Shown here piece after piece: positions 42,959-51,060 of a DNA stretch of 64,000 nucleotides. The translations under genes and the position numbers were made by a program. The stretch is taken from contig NZ_AP023420.1 in NCBI RefSeq assembly GCF_018408705.1, forward strand, positions 496,001 through 560,000, given 5' to 3'. The notes under the pieces were generated by a model. It worked only from the letters and a program-made list of their open reading frames with translations, was not told the DNA's origin and did no database searches. How positions within the stretch are numbered: the stretch's first letter is position 1; every line of letters starts with the position of its first letter. The DNA is from Pusillibacter faecalis (lineage in GTDB: Bacteria > Bacillota > Clostridia > Oscillospirales > Oscillospiraceae).

Positions 42959-43909
42959 CTAGCTGTTTTTTCGATAGTCCTTTGGCAATATTCCATATAC
43001 TGATTGGAACGCTTTCGCAAATTTACTTGCATTGCTATATCCCAGTTCCAAAGCAATATCACCGATTTTCATCTTATTTTCCGAAAGCCACTGGGCCGCT
43101 AAATTCATTTTATATTTTTTGAGGTATGCGTATGGAGTGTCCCCATATATATGGGAAAATATCAAGTGGAAAACCGATAGGTTCAAGTGTACCTCTTTCG
43201 CCAACTGCTCCAGAGAAACTTTTTCATCCAGATGGGAAATGAGATATTCCCGGATCACTTTTGTCGCTTGTATCTGCTTCTTATCAAAATACTTTGAGTC
43301 GCACCCGTTAACCCGGGTAAGCTGTTCCATGTGGTACAGCAGTTCCAGGGCCTTAATTTTAAAATAGCCGGTTGTCTCCGCTTCGACGGCTGTATATAAT
43401 TCTAAAAACAAGTGTTGCAATTGTGGTGGAGTATCGCTGACATACCATCGTGTTTCAAGTCCAAGTGTTGCGCCTATTTTATCAAGGTTGATGGGAATTG
43501 TCTGCATGATCCGGCGTGTTTCCTCCGAAAGCGCCTGACGGTCTATGACAAGACTGACGCCATAATACTTCCCCAAGGGAAAAGAAAATGAAGCCGGTAA
43601 ATACGCTGTTGCTGCAATGCTAAAATAGCCCTTCGGTAAATATGCCACAGTATGATTGGTAAATTCACATTCGTACCGTCCGGTCTGGCAGTGAGTAACC
43701 TGGATAATATCTGGGTTGAACTTCTGGGCTTTCATAGATTCATCTGTTTCAAAATCGAGAAAGCAAAGTTGTATGCCATCAAACAATTTATAACTTTTAA
43801 CGATACCACGACCATTACAGCCATAATCTACAACCATCTGATCTTCATTGCTCGTCAGCACTTTCGCCTGTGCGCCGTACCATTCTGGATTAAAATCGGT
43901 CCTCCCCAT
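42959..43909 (-). CDS. AraC-family transcriptional regulator
   Basis: A 316-residue regulator with a sensor half and a C-terminal AraC domain (LEQLAKEVHLNLSVFHLIFSH, then IGDIALELGYSNASKFAKAF). The ATG at 43909 lies eight bases after GCGGAG. The GTG at 43918 and ATG at 43915 are too close. It precedes the ABC pair on the same strand with the box between them. A lone GTTAG half-site lies upstream at 43927. The base composition is A+T-richer than most neighbours. Confidence 0.87.
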   Translation of the reverse strand: MGRTDFNPEWYGAQAKVLTSNEDQMVVDYGCNGRGIVKSYKLFDGIQLCFLDFETDESMKAQKFNPDIIQVTHCQTGRYECEFTNHTVAYLPKGYFSIAATAYLPASFSFPLGKYYGVSLVIDRQALSEETRRIMQTIPINLDKIGATLGLETRWYVSDTPPQLQHLFLELYTAVEAETTGYFKIKALELLYHMEQLTRVNGCDSKYFDKKQIQATKVIREYLISHLDEKVSLEQLAKEVHLNLSVFHLIFSHIYGDTPYAYLKKYKMNLAAQWLSENKMKIGDIALELGYSNASKFAKAFQSVYGILPKDYRKNS

Positions 43910-44140
43910 TATCATCACTCCGCAAAGTTAGTTTTGTCTTGCCCCGTATTATGGTAACATAAACTACCATATTCTTCAATAAAACCATCTCTTTTCTATT
44001 TATGATACAGCAAAATCTGCGGTATGTCCCCTTATTAGGAATATACCACAGATTTCTATTAGCGACAATTTCTTCGACCGATAATATGAACAATTTCCCT
44101 ATTATATCACCCTCAATGGTCTCGAAGGATAGGCCGCCTT

Positions 44141-44506
44141 TTACTTGTTCTGTAACCCCGCCTTCATTTTCTGAAAACTGTTGTCGCTGATAGCGTGCTC
44201 CATGCGGCAAGCGTCCTGCTCGGCGGTCTTGGGCTCTACGCCTGCGTCTATCAGCAGGTGGGTGAAAAAGCAGTGCTTCTCATAGGTCTTTTCAGCAACA
44301 TCTCGCCCCACATCTGTCAAGTGGAGAAAGCGATCCTCGTCCATCACGAGGAAGCCTCCATCTTTCAGGCTATTGACTGCATGGCACACGCTTGGTTTAG
44401 ATACCCCCATGTGCCGGGCCACATCCACGGAGCGCACCATTTCTTTTTCCTTTTGAAGCAGTAATATGGCCTCCAGGTAGTCCTCGCCGGACTGGTGCAA
44501 CGCCAA
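44141..44506 (-). CDS. DtxR-family metal-dependent repressor, shortened C terminus
   Basis: A 121-residue paralog of the DtxR proteins at 900, 16550 and 29455. It keeps the winged helix (MGVSKPSVCHAV) and ligands in GEDYLEA, YEKHCFF and DACRMEH but ends about 15-30 residues earlier. No ATG is available in frame. A TTG at 44506 with GGAAAGGGG upstream is the likely start. It follows the five-gene ABC importer but lies beyond that operon's terminator. No response-regulator relic was seen behind it. Confidence 0.85.
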   Translation of the reverse strand: MALHQSGEDYLEAILLLQKEKEMVRSVDVARHMGVSKPSVCHAVNSLKDGGFLVMDEDRFLHLTDVGRDVAEKTYEKHCFFTHLLIDAGVEPKTAEQDACRMEHAISDNSFQKMKAGLQNK

Positions 44507-44543
44507 ACAAATCCGCCCCTTTCCTTTGGAAACATTTCCTTTG

Positions 44544-44577
44544 ACAAGGAGCCGGTCTTAGCAGGCCGGCTCCTTGT
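44544..44577 (-). terminator. Terminator of the ABC importer operon
   Basis: ACAAGGAGCCGG/CCGGCTCCTTGT stem, 39 bases after the substrate-binding protein stop. Confidence 0.75.
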
Positions 44578-44615
44578 TGTATATTCTGTTGCCTTATAAT
44601 AGATGCTGTGATTCG

Positions 44616-46232
44616 TTACTCCGCAGGTTGAATCAGCCGCACATCAAAGAACATGGGCGTGCTGGAAAAATCATAGCCTGCGATTTTGTCCGTATTGTAA
44701 ACAATCATATCCTTGACGAACAGCAGGGGCAGATCCAGCACATTGTCGTTGTCGAAGTTTAGCAGTTCATCGAAAATCTCCTGGACCCTGGCGCTGTCAT
44801 CCGTAGTCTGGAACTCCTCAATCAGAGCCAGGAACTCGTCGCTGCCTTCCACAGCGGGGAGGCTGGGCACATGGGGAGAACGGGACAGCATGGGAATGAA
44901 GTAGTTGTGGGGGCTGGTATAGGGCTGCTCGGTGTTCCACATGATGAGGTCGTAGTTGCCGGCAACACCCTCCTGCCACCAAGTCATCATCTCCTGGCCT
45001 TCCGTCTCCACATTGATACCTACCGCCGCCAGTTGGCTCTTGACTGCTGTGGCCAGAGACTTGTTCAGAGCGTCCCCGGAGTCATAGGTGTATTTCAGGG
45101 ACAGCGCCTGCCCATCCTTTTCCCGGATGCCGGTGGACTCATTCAGTACCCACCCGGCTTCATCCAGAAGCGCGTTGGCTTTTTCAGGGTCATAGGTACG
45201 GACCACATTCAGCTCCACATCCGTATAGGGGATGCCGTCGGGGAACAAGTGGTCGGCGGGAGTTTCCTCGCCGTAGGTCAGCCCTTCGGAGAGGGTCTCC
45301 TTGTCGATGGCGTAGGCCACGGCCTCGCGCACCTTCAAGTCGGACAGAACACCAGAGGCATTGAGTACCAGATTGCGGGTCTTTGAGTCGCTCTCCGCCA
45401 CCGCGCCAGCGATATTGGGGAGGGAGGTAGCCTGCTGGTAGTCGTCCCAGGTCAGAAGCGCGCTGCCGTAGATCAGGTCGATCTCACCGCTCTGGAGCGC
45501 CTGAAGCCGTGCGGAGGCGTCGGGAATGTACTTGACAATGACCTCATCATAGTAGGGCTGTTCTCCCCAGTAGTTCTCGTTGCGGACAAAGCGGACATAG
45601 TCGCCGTCCACGATTTCTTCATACACATAGGGGCCGGTGCCTACCACGCCATTCATGGACTGGTAGTTCCCCTCCTCCAGCACGGCGGGAGATACCAGAA
45701 CCATGGTTTCCGGATAGCAGAAGTCCATCAGGTAGGCGAAGTAGGCATTGGGATAACGGAATGTCACCGTGTACTCGTCCACGACCTCAATGCTCTCCAA
45801 CTTGGCCGCGGCGGAGATATTGCTGAAATTGGGATTGGGATGTGCAAACTCAAAGTCTGTCTTGACCGCCTCCGCATTGAACGGCGTTCCATCGTGGAAG
45901 GTGACCCCTTCCTTCAGATGAAAAGTCAAAGCCTTTCCGTCATCGGAAAACTCCCAGCTTTCCGCCAGGCAGGGGACGATCTCCCCATTCTCATAGTTAA
46001 CAAGGCCTTCATAGCAGAGTTTTGTGCCGATGTTGTTCTGCACATCCATGTTGAGGGGGTAGAGGGTGTTCAGCTCCGCGCTGACCGCAGTGGTCAGGAT
46101 CTTGGGCTCCTCCGCCGTCTGGCTGGGGGATGATTCCTGCGAGGTGGAGGGCGTCTCATTTCCACCGCAGCCTGCCAGTGCGCCGCAGAGCAGTGCGCCA
46201 CAAAGGGCAAGAGATAGAAGTCTCTTTTTCAT
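44616..46232 (-). CDS. Nickel/opine/peptide-type ABC substrate-binding lipoprotein (SBP_bac_5)
   Basis: A 538-residue exported lipoprotein with signal peptide and lipobox LAGC (Cys22), then a Ser/Thr/Glu-rich linker and an SBP family 5 fold (LVNYENGEIVPCLAESW, VTFHDGTPFNAEAV, GTGPYVYEE). This family binds peptides, nickel chelates or opine metallophores (NikA, CntA, DppA). The ATG follows AAAGGAAG. It is the last gene of a box-controlled importer operon. Because a DtxR box leads the operon, a metal-chelate ligand is more likely than peptides. Confidence 0.88.
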   Translation of the reverse strand: MKKRLLSLALCGALLCGALAGCGGNETPSTSQESSPSQTAEEPKILTTAVSAELNTLYPLNMDVQNNIGTKLCYEGLVNYENGEIVPCLAESWEFSDDGKALTFHLKEGVTFHDGTPFNAEAVKTDFEFAHPNPNFSNISAAAKLESIEVVDEYTVTFRYPNAYFAYLMDFCYPETMVLVSPAVLEEGNYQSMNGVVGTGPYVYEEIVDGDYVRFVRNENYWGEQPYYDEVIVKYIPDASARLQALQSGEIDLIYGSALLTWDDYQQATSLPNIAGAVAESDSKTRNLVLNASGVLSDLKVREAVAYAIDKETLSEGLTYGEETPADHLFPDGIPYTDVELNVVRTYDPEKANALLDEAGWVLNESTGIREKDGQALSLKYTYDSGDALNKSLATAVKSQLAAVGINVETEGQEMMTWWQEGVAGNYDLIMWNTEQPYTSPHNYFIPMLSRSPHVPSLPAVEGSDEFLALIEEFQTTDDSARVQEIFDELLNFDNDNVLDLPLLFVKDMIVYNTDKIAGYDFSSTPMFFDVRLIQPAE

Positions 46233-46248
46233 GGGTTTCTTCCTTTCG

Positions 46249-46950
46249 TTACTGTTTTATGCCAACACGGACAATCTGCCCGGCTTGCATCGTGAGAATG
46301 GTGTCGGACAGGCGGTAGGCGCTGTCCATATCGTGAGTGATAAGCAGAAAAGCACAGTCAAACTCCCGGTGATATTGTTCCAGAACACGCATGACGGCAT
46401 CGGCGGAAATCAGATCCAAGCCACTGAGCACTTCATCCAGAACGAGGTACTTGGGGCGGATGGACATGGCCCGCACCAGGGAGAGCCGCCGCTGTTCCCC
46501 TCCGGATAGCTGCCGGGCGGGAACTTCCAAAAGCCGTTCCTCCATGTGGGTCAGCTCCATGAGCTTACCAATGCGCTCCCGGCGCTGCCGCTTTGAGAGG
46601 GAGGTAAGGTTGACCATCGCCTCCTCCACATTGCTGCGGACGGAACGCATGGGATTCAGCGTCCCACTGGCATCCTGAAAGACCGCCTGGAGTTTTGTAC
46701 GCCGTTTTCGCCAGTCCTCAGTGCTCCAGCCGGAGGTATCCTCTCCATCCAGAGAGATCGTCCCCTGATCTGGGGGCTCCAGGCCGACCAACAGGCGGGC
46801 CAGGGTGCTTTTCCCGGAGCCGGACTCCCCCACCAGGGAGGTAAAGGAGCCGGGCTCCAGATGAATGGACACATCCCGGAGCGCGGCAAAAGAGAGCCCA
46901 TGTGCGCCAGCGTAAGTTTTGCTAATATGTTCGGCAATCAGTCCGTCCAT
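46249..46950 (-). CDS. ABC importer ATPase (DppF/NikE/CntF-type)
   Basis: A 233-residue ATPase with GESGSGKST, LSGGEQRR, VLDEVLSGLD and ITHDMDSA. It lacks the C-terminal extension of full-length oligopeptide ATPases, as is common in Nik and Cnt systems. Start at the ATG 46950, six bases after GGGAGGG. The ATG at 46956 abuts that site. It overlaps the preceding ATPase gene by 13 bases. It works as a heterodimer with the ATPase at 46938. Confidence 0.87.
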   Translation of the reverse strand: MDGLIAEHISKTYAGAHGLSFAALRDVSIHLEPGSFTSLVGESGSGKSTLARLLVGLEPPDQGTISLDGEDTSGWSTEDWRKRRTKLQAVFQDASGTLNPMRSVRSNVEEAMVNLTSLSKRQRRERIGKLMELTHMEERLLEVPARQLSGGEQRRLSLVRAMSIRPKYLVLDEVLSGLDLISADAVMRVLEQYHREFDCAFLLITHDMDSAYRLSDTILTMQAGQIVRVGIKQ

Positions 46951-47726
46951 GTCCATCCCTCCCTGCTCGCCGGGCGGTTTGCTTCGGCATATTCCTTGGT
47001 CCACGCCTGTTTTGGGTGTTCCAGAAGCTCCTGCATTGTTCCCTGTTCGGTCAGCATTCCATGCTCCATCACATAGACCGTCCCGCAGAGGGCGCGGAGT
47101 GCGGCAACATCGTGGGAGATAAACAGGATGCCGGCGGTTTCCCGCTGCTTCTCCAGAAGCTCCAGCAAAAGCGTTCGATTTTCCGCGTCCAGCGCAGAGG
47201 TGGGCTCATCGGCTAAAATGTACTTGGGATGCAGGGCCATCAGCAAAGCGGCCGCAGCCCGCTGGAGCATCCCGCCGGAGAGCTGGGCGGGATAACTGTC
47301 CAGCACCCGCCGGGGCTGGGACAGGCCCAGTTCCGCCAGAAGCGCCTCCGCCTGCTCCACCGCCTCTTTTCCGGAAACGCCTGTTCTCAGCCGCAGGGTT
47401 TCCTCCATTTGCCGCCCCAGTTTGAGTCTGGGGTCAAAGGCAGTCATTGGATTTTGCGGGATAAAGCCCAGGGTCGTTCCGCACAGTTCCCGGCGCTTCC
47501 GAGGGGACAAGGCCCACAGAGATTGTCCATCCACCTGGATCGTGCCGCCGCTGACCTGACAGCCGCCGCTTAAAATGCCAAGCAGGGCTTTGAGCAGCGT
47601 GGTCTTGCCCGCTCCGCTCTGCCCGGTCAGGCCCACAGCCTCTCCGATCTCGATTTGAAAAGAGATCTGCTTCAAAAGCTGGGTGCCGTTCCGGGCTGTC
47701 ACAGATAAGTTTTGTACCTCAAGCAT
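46938..47726 (-). CDS. ABC importer ATPase (DppD/NikD/CntD-type)
   Basis: A 262-residue ATPase with GQSGAGKTT, LSGGMLQR (the Met typical of NikD and DppD), ADEPTSALD and ISHDVAAL. The ATG at 47726 follows GGAGGG. It overlaps the permease gene by eight bases. The C-terminal domain ends HPKQAWTKEYAEA, the usual tail where oligopeptide ATPases lead to an iron-sulfur motif. That motif is not present here. Confidence 0.87.
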   Translation of the reverse strand: MLEVQNLSVTARNGTQLLKQISFQIEIGEAVGLTGQSGAGKTTLLKALLGILSGGCQVSGGTIQVDGQSLWALSPRKRRELCGTTLGFIPQNPMTAFDPRLKLGRQMEETLRLRTGVSGKEAVEQAEALLAELGLSQPRRVLDSYPAQLSGGMLQRAAAALLMALHPKYILADEPTSALDAENRTLLLELLEKQRETAGILFISHDVAALRALCGTVYVMEHGMLTEQGTMQELLEHPKQAWTKEYAEANRPASREGWTWTD

Positions 47727-48525
47727 GAGCGGACACCCTCCTTTCAATCCAGCGTCCCAGCGTATGGAATGCCATGGTACACACCACAATCATCAAAACC
47801 GGGTACAGCGTAAGGCCGGGATAAGAGAGCAGATAGTGGTGCGTCTCCGATACCATGCTGCCCCAGTCTACTACATTGTCGCCCATGCCCAGGCCGATGA
47901 AGGAAAAGCTGACGATGGACAGCGTCATATCCGCGCAGGAAAGGCAGATAAAGTGGAGGACATCCCAGACCAGATTGGGGAGGATATGGACAAACAGGAT
48001 GCGGCGCGGCCTCGCACCGGAGGCCACCGCGCACATCACATAGGCTTTCCCTTGTTCGATCTCAGTCCGTGTCTGAACCAGCTTGATGACCCGCAGAAGC
48101 AGGGAGGCCGACACCGCCACTACCATAGTGAACACGCTGTTGCCCCAGGCAGCAATGAAGATAATCAGGTAGGCGATAGGCGGAATTGCGGTGACCGCAT
48201 TCAGCACTCCCTCCAAAATCAGATTTTTGCCGTTCTTTCCGCCGCCCATGAGCAGGCCGATCAGCGTTCCCAGCACGGAGACTGTGACAGAGCCCACCAG
48301 GACGATCCCCAGTGTGGTCCGTCCGCCATAGAGCAGGCGGGACAGCACACAGCGCCCCAGGTTGTCCGTGCCAAGAGGGAACTGCGAACAAGGGGATAGA
48401 AATTTCTTGGTCAAATCCACCAGATCGGGATCATTGGGGGCGAGCAGGAATCCAAAAGCACAAACGCAGAGCACCAGAAGCGGCAGAATCAGCCCAGCCT
48501 TTGCTACAAAAGAATGTTTTCTCAT
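47719..48525 (-). CDS. ABC importer permease (DppC/NikC/CntC-type)
   Basis: A 268-residue membrane protein with the N-terminal FPLGTDNLGRCVLSRLLYGGRTTL motif region of DppC/NikC proteins and the EAA loop SGARPRRILFVHILPN. It overlaps the upstream permease by four bases and the downstream ATPase by eight. It forms the membrane channel together with the permease at 48522. Confidence 0.88.
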   Translation of the reverse strand: MRKHSFVAKAGLILPLLVLCVCAFGFLLAPNDPDLVDLTKKFLSPCSQFPLGTDNLGRCVLSRLLYGGRTTLGIVLVGSVTVSVLGTLIGLLMGGGKNGKNLILEGVLNAVTAIPPIAYLIIFIAAWGNSVFTMVVAVSASLLLRVIKLVQTRTEIEQGKAYVMCAVASGARPRRILFVHILPNLVWDVLHFICLSCADMTLSIVSFSFIGLGMGDNVVDWGSMVSETHHYLLSYPGLTLYPVLMIVVCTMAFHTLGRWIERRVSAHA

Positions 48526-49475
48526 GCCCGGCCTCCCACGGCCCGCATATCGCTTCTCAGGCCATATTGTAAAAGCTCCGCCGCTGTGTCCAAAAGTACC
48601 AGTGTCAGCGCCAACACCAGAACTGCGGCGTGGATCACCGGCGAGTCCCGCTTCACCACCGCGTCAATAATCAGGTAGCCCAGCCCAGACAGGGAGAACA
48701 CCCGCTCCACAATGGCCGCATTGGCAAGGCACAGCCCCAGCATCTGGGCGAAGCTGGGTAAGAGGTCCACCACGGCGTGGGGAAAGGCATGGAACAGAAG
48801 GATGCGACCCTCCCGCAACCCGCGGCACCGCAAGTACATGGCATAGTCCTGCTCCATTTCTCGTTCCAAAGAGGCCGCCAGCATCTGCCCATAGAAGCAG
48901 ATCCCCAGGACCGACAGGCAGAGCGCCACCGGAAAGTAGCGGGTAAAGCCGCTGTTCCCCGAGACACTGATCCAGCCCAGCCGCACCGCAAACAGGTCAA
49001 TAAAGGCGGTGCCCAGGTAGAAACCGGGCACGGAAATGCCGATCATGGTCAGGAATGAGAGAATCATGCCTCCGGCCTTCTGCCGCCAGAGATACCCCAG
49101 CATCCCCACCCCCAGGACCCCAAGGGACATGATTACGGCGGAATACGCCACCACCGTTAGGGTAACCGGCACCGTTTTCGCCAATTCCTCTGTCACCGGG
49201 TTTCCCGTCCCCAGAGAAATCCCGAAGTCCATGTGGAGCGCGTCCACCACCCAATCGAAATACTGCACCGGCAGCGGCTTGTCCAGGCCCAGCATGACGC
49301 GGGCCTCGTCGATCTGCTCCTGGGTCACAATGGCGGAGTTGCGCTTCACATACGCTGTGGCCGGATCAATGGGAGAGAGGCGCATCAGCAGGAAAGAAAG
49401 AAGCGTGACCACAAACAAAGTCAGCAGGACAACAACAACCCTCCGAATGAGATAGCGCCTGGTCCGTTGTACCAT
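48522..49475 (-). CDS. ABC importer permease (DppB/NikB/CntB-type)
   Basis: A 317-residue membrane protein. The N-terminal helix with LLSFLLMRLSPIDPA and the EAA loop CRGLREGRILLFHAFPH are typical of DppB/NikB permeases. The ATG at 49475 follows CGGAGGTG. It is the first gene of the operon, with the DtxR box only 17 bases upstream. The order permease-permease-ATPase-ATPase-binding protein, with the binding protein last, is unlike dpp or nik and is a point for comparison with cnt-like clusters. Confidence 0.88.
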   Translation of the reverse strand: MVQRTRRYLIRRVVVVLLTLFVVTLLSFLLMRLSPIDPATAYVKRNSAIVTQEQIDEARVMLGLDKPLPVQYFDWVVDALHMDFGISLGTGNPVTEELAKTVPVTLTVVAYSAVIMSLGVLGVGMLGYLWRQKAGGMILSFLTMIGISVPGFYLGTAFIDLFAVRLGWISVSGNSGFTRYFPVALCLSVLGICFYGQMLAASLEREMEQDYAMYLRCRGLREGRILLFHAFPHAVVDLLPSFAQMLGLCLANAAIVERVFSLSGLGYLIIDAVVKRDSPVIHAAVLVLALTLVLLDTAAELLQYGLRSDMRAVGGRA

Positions 49476-49492
49476 AGTATCACCTCCGAAAA

Positions 49493-49508
49493 GTTAGTTA
49501 TTGCTAAT
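49493..49508. promoter_or_regulatory. DtxR-type operator of the ABC importer operon
   Basis: GTTAG-TTATTG-CTAAT, one mismatch in the right arm, between the AraC gene's 3' end and the first permease. Confidence 0.7.
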
Positions 49509-49598
49509 CATCCGTCAAGGAAAAAGCGCACCGAACTCGATGCGCTTTCTGGCAGATGCCCCCGCGTACAAGGATATCATAGCCGATTTTCAGTTGTT

Positions 49599-50663
49599 TC
49601 ACCACTCCCGCAGGACGCTGTCTGCTCCTATAAGACAAAAAGTTTTTCGGTATTCCGTTGGGGTGTGTCCTGTGTGCTGTCGGAACACCTCGGAAAACTT
49701 GCTGGCGTTCTGGTATCCCACCCGGCCGGCAATCTCCGTCACATCCAGTTTCGTCTCCCGCAGAAGCCCCGCGGCTGTGTGCATACGGTAGGCTTGCAGA
49801 TAAGCATTGATGGTGGTTCCGTACACCTCCTTGAAGCACTTTTTCATAGAGGTCAATGGAAAGGAAAAGGTCTGGGAGAGCATCTGCAGGGTAATGCGGC
49901 GATCCAGGTGCTCTACCAGATACTGCCGGACTGATTTGATTTGTTCTACCTGGGCCCGGTCTACATACGGGCGTTCTTCTCCGTGTGCCGTGATCTCCGG
50001 GGAGCCGAGGAAGAGGAATAACTCCATCACCTTGAGTTTGAAATAACCTGCCCGCAGATCCTCCGGCGCGTGGTAAAGCTCGGAGAAGATGTGCTGGATG
50101 GACTCAGTGGCCCGCATGATGAAGCAGGAGTCACAGGCACACAGACGGTCCCGCATAGCAAAGAGGTCACAGTACAGCCCTTCTCCCAGCGCCTCCGATA
50201 CCTGACGCAGCACCCTGTCCGCCACCGGAATATCCACCGCGATGGTGATGCCGTGGTAGTGGGACAGGGGAAACCAGGTCTCACGGGTCCGGTTGGTCAT
50301 GACATTGACGGCCAGATCACCCTCTCCCAGATAGACCGCGCTCCCGTCTGAAAATTCGCACTCAAACCGACCAAGCCGGCAGTGATTGATCTCCAGCAGG
50401 TCGGCCCGGGGGTCCTCCCGGTGCGCCACCCCGCAGGACATATGAATATCGTCATAGAGCAGTTCAATCCCAGGGAACACCGGGTATCGGGTGATGACGC
50501 CCTCTCCGGTCTCGTTTTCCATCTTGTAGACAGAACAATTCTTCCCCTGAATGATAGTCTGAGCCGCCTCCCCCTGCAGGACCTGGGTTTTAATCAGCTC
50601 CTCGTCCGCAAAGCGGACATGACTCAAGCTGTCTTGTTTCTCTTGGCTGTTGTACTCAATCAA
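49599..50663 (-). CDS. AraC-family transcriptional regulator
   Basis: A 354-residue regulator. The sensor half has CRLGRFECEFSDG and HYHGITIAVDIP. The C-terminal AraC domain has LQMLSQTFSFPLTSMKKCF and VTEIAGRVGYQNASKFSEVF. Two GTG codons (50672, 50669) lie in or too near the ribosome site GGAGG, so a TTG at 50663 (spacing eight) is the best start. It precedes the box and importer operon on the same strand and probably controls them. Confidence 0.85.
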   Translation of the reverse strand: MIEYNSQEKQDSLSHVRFADEELIKTQVLQGEAAQTIIQGKNCSVYKMENETGEGVITRYPVFPGIELLYDDIHMSCGVAHREDPRADLLEINHCRLGRFECEFSDGSAVYLGEGDLAVNVMTNRTRETWFPLSHYHGITIAVDIPVADRVLRQVSEALGEGLYCDLFAMRDRLCACDSCFIMRATESIQHIFSELYHAPEDLRAGYFKLKVMELFLFLGSPEITAHGEERPYVDRAQVEQIKSVRQYLVEHLDRRITLQMLSQTFSFPLTSMKKCFKEVYGTTINAYLQAYRMHTAAGLLRETKLDVTEIAGRVGYQNASKFSEVFRQHTGHTPTEYRKTFCLIGADSVLREW

Positions 50664-50714
50664 CCACACCACCTCCTCTAACGCGCTGCGAAAATATGCC
50701 TCGGTGCTCCTGGG

Positions 50715-51002
50715 TTAAGTTCGCTTGGGGTTTTGGGGAAACCATCCCCGCTCTACCCGCCGCGCCTGTTCTTTCAGCTCCCGGATGCTCCAGAGAAAGG
50801 CCACGCCCACAAGTCCCAAAAGGATAGAGAGCAGTCCCTGCACAAACAGCGCCAAGCCCAGGCAGATCAGCCCGCACAGGAGAAACAGCGGCCAAATCTT
50901 TTGAGAAAAGTGGTATTCACACCAGATTACCAGCGGATGAAAGGCCCCAATCACCAGCAGAGAGGCCCCTCCAACTGCAATCCCTTCCAAATTCAATTCC
51001 AT
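50715..51002 (-). CDS. DUF4491 family small membrane protein
   Basis: A 95-residue protein with three hydrophobic stretches and the family features IGAFHPLVIWCEYHF near the N terminus and RELKEQARRVERGWFPQNPKR at the end. The ATG at 51002 follows GGAGGG. Function unknown for the family. It lies 58 bases behind the ABC pair on the same strand, so it may be co-transcribed. A decayed copy lies at 55558. Confidence 0.85.
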   Translation of the reverse strand: MELNLEGIAVGGASLLVIGAFHPLVIWCEYHFSQKIWPLFLLCGLICLGLALFVQGLLSILLGLVGVAFLWSIRELKEQARRVERGWFPQNPKRT

Positions 51003-51060
51003 AGAAGTCCCTCCCCAGCCCATGATACAACGGAGTCCGGCAGGCGGACAAGCCGCTGTA

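Noticed and set aside
43927..43942. GTTAG half-site upstream of the AraC gene
   Set aside because: The second arm reads CTTGC, so the palindrome is too weak to count as an operator.
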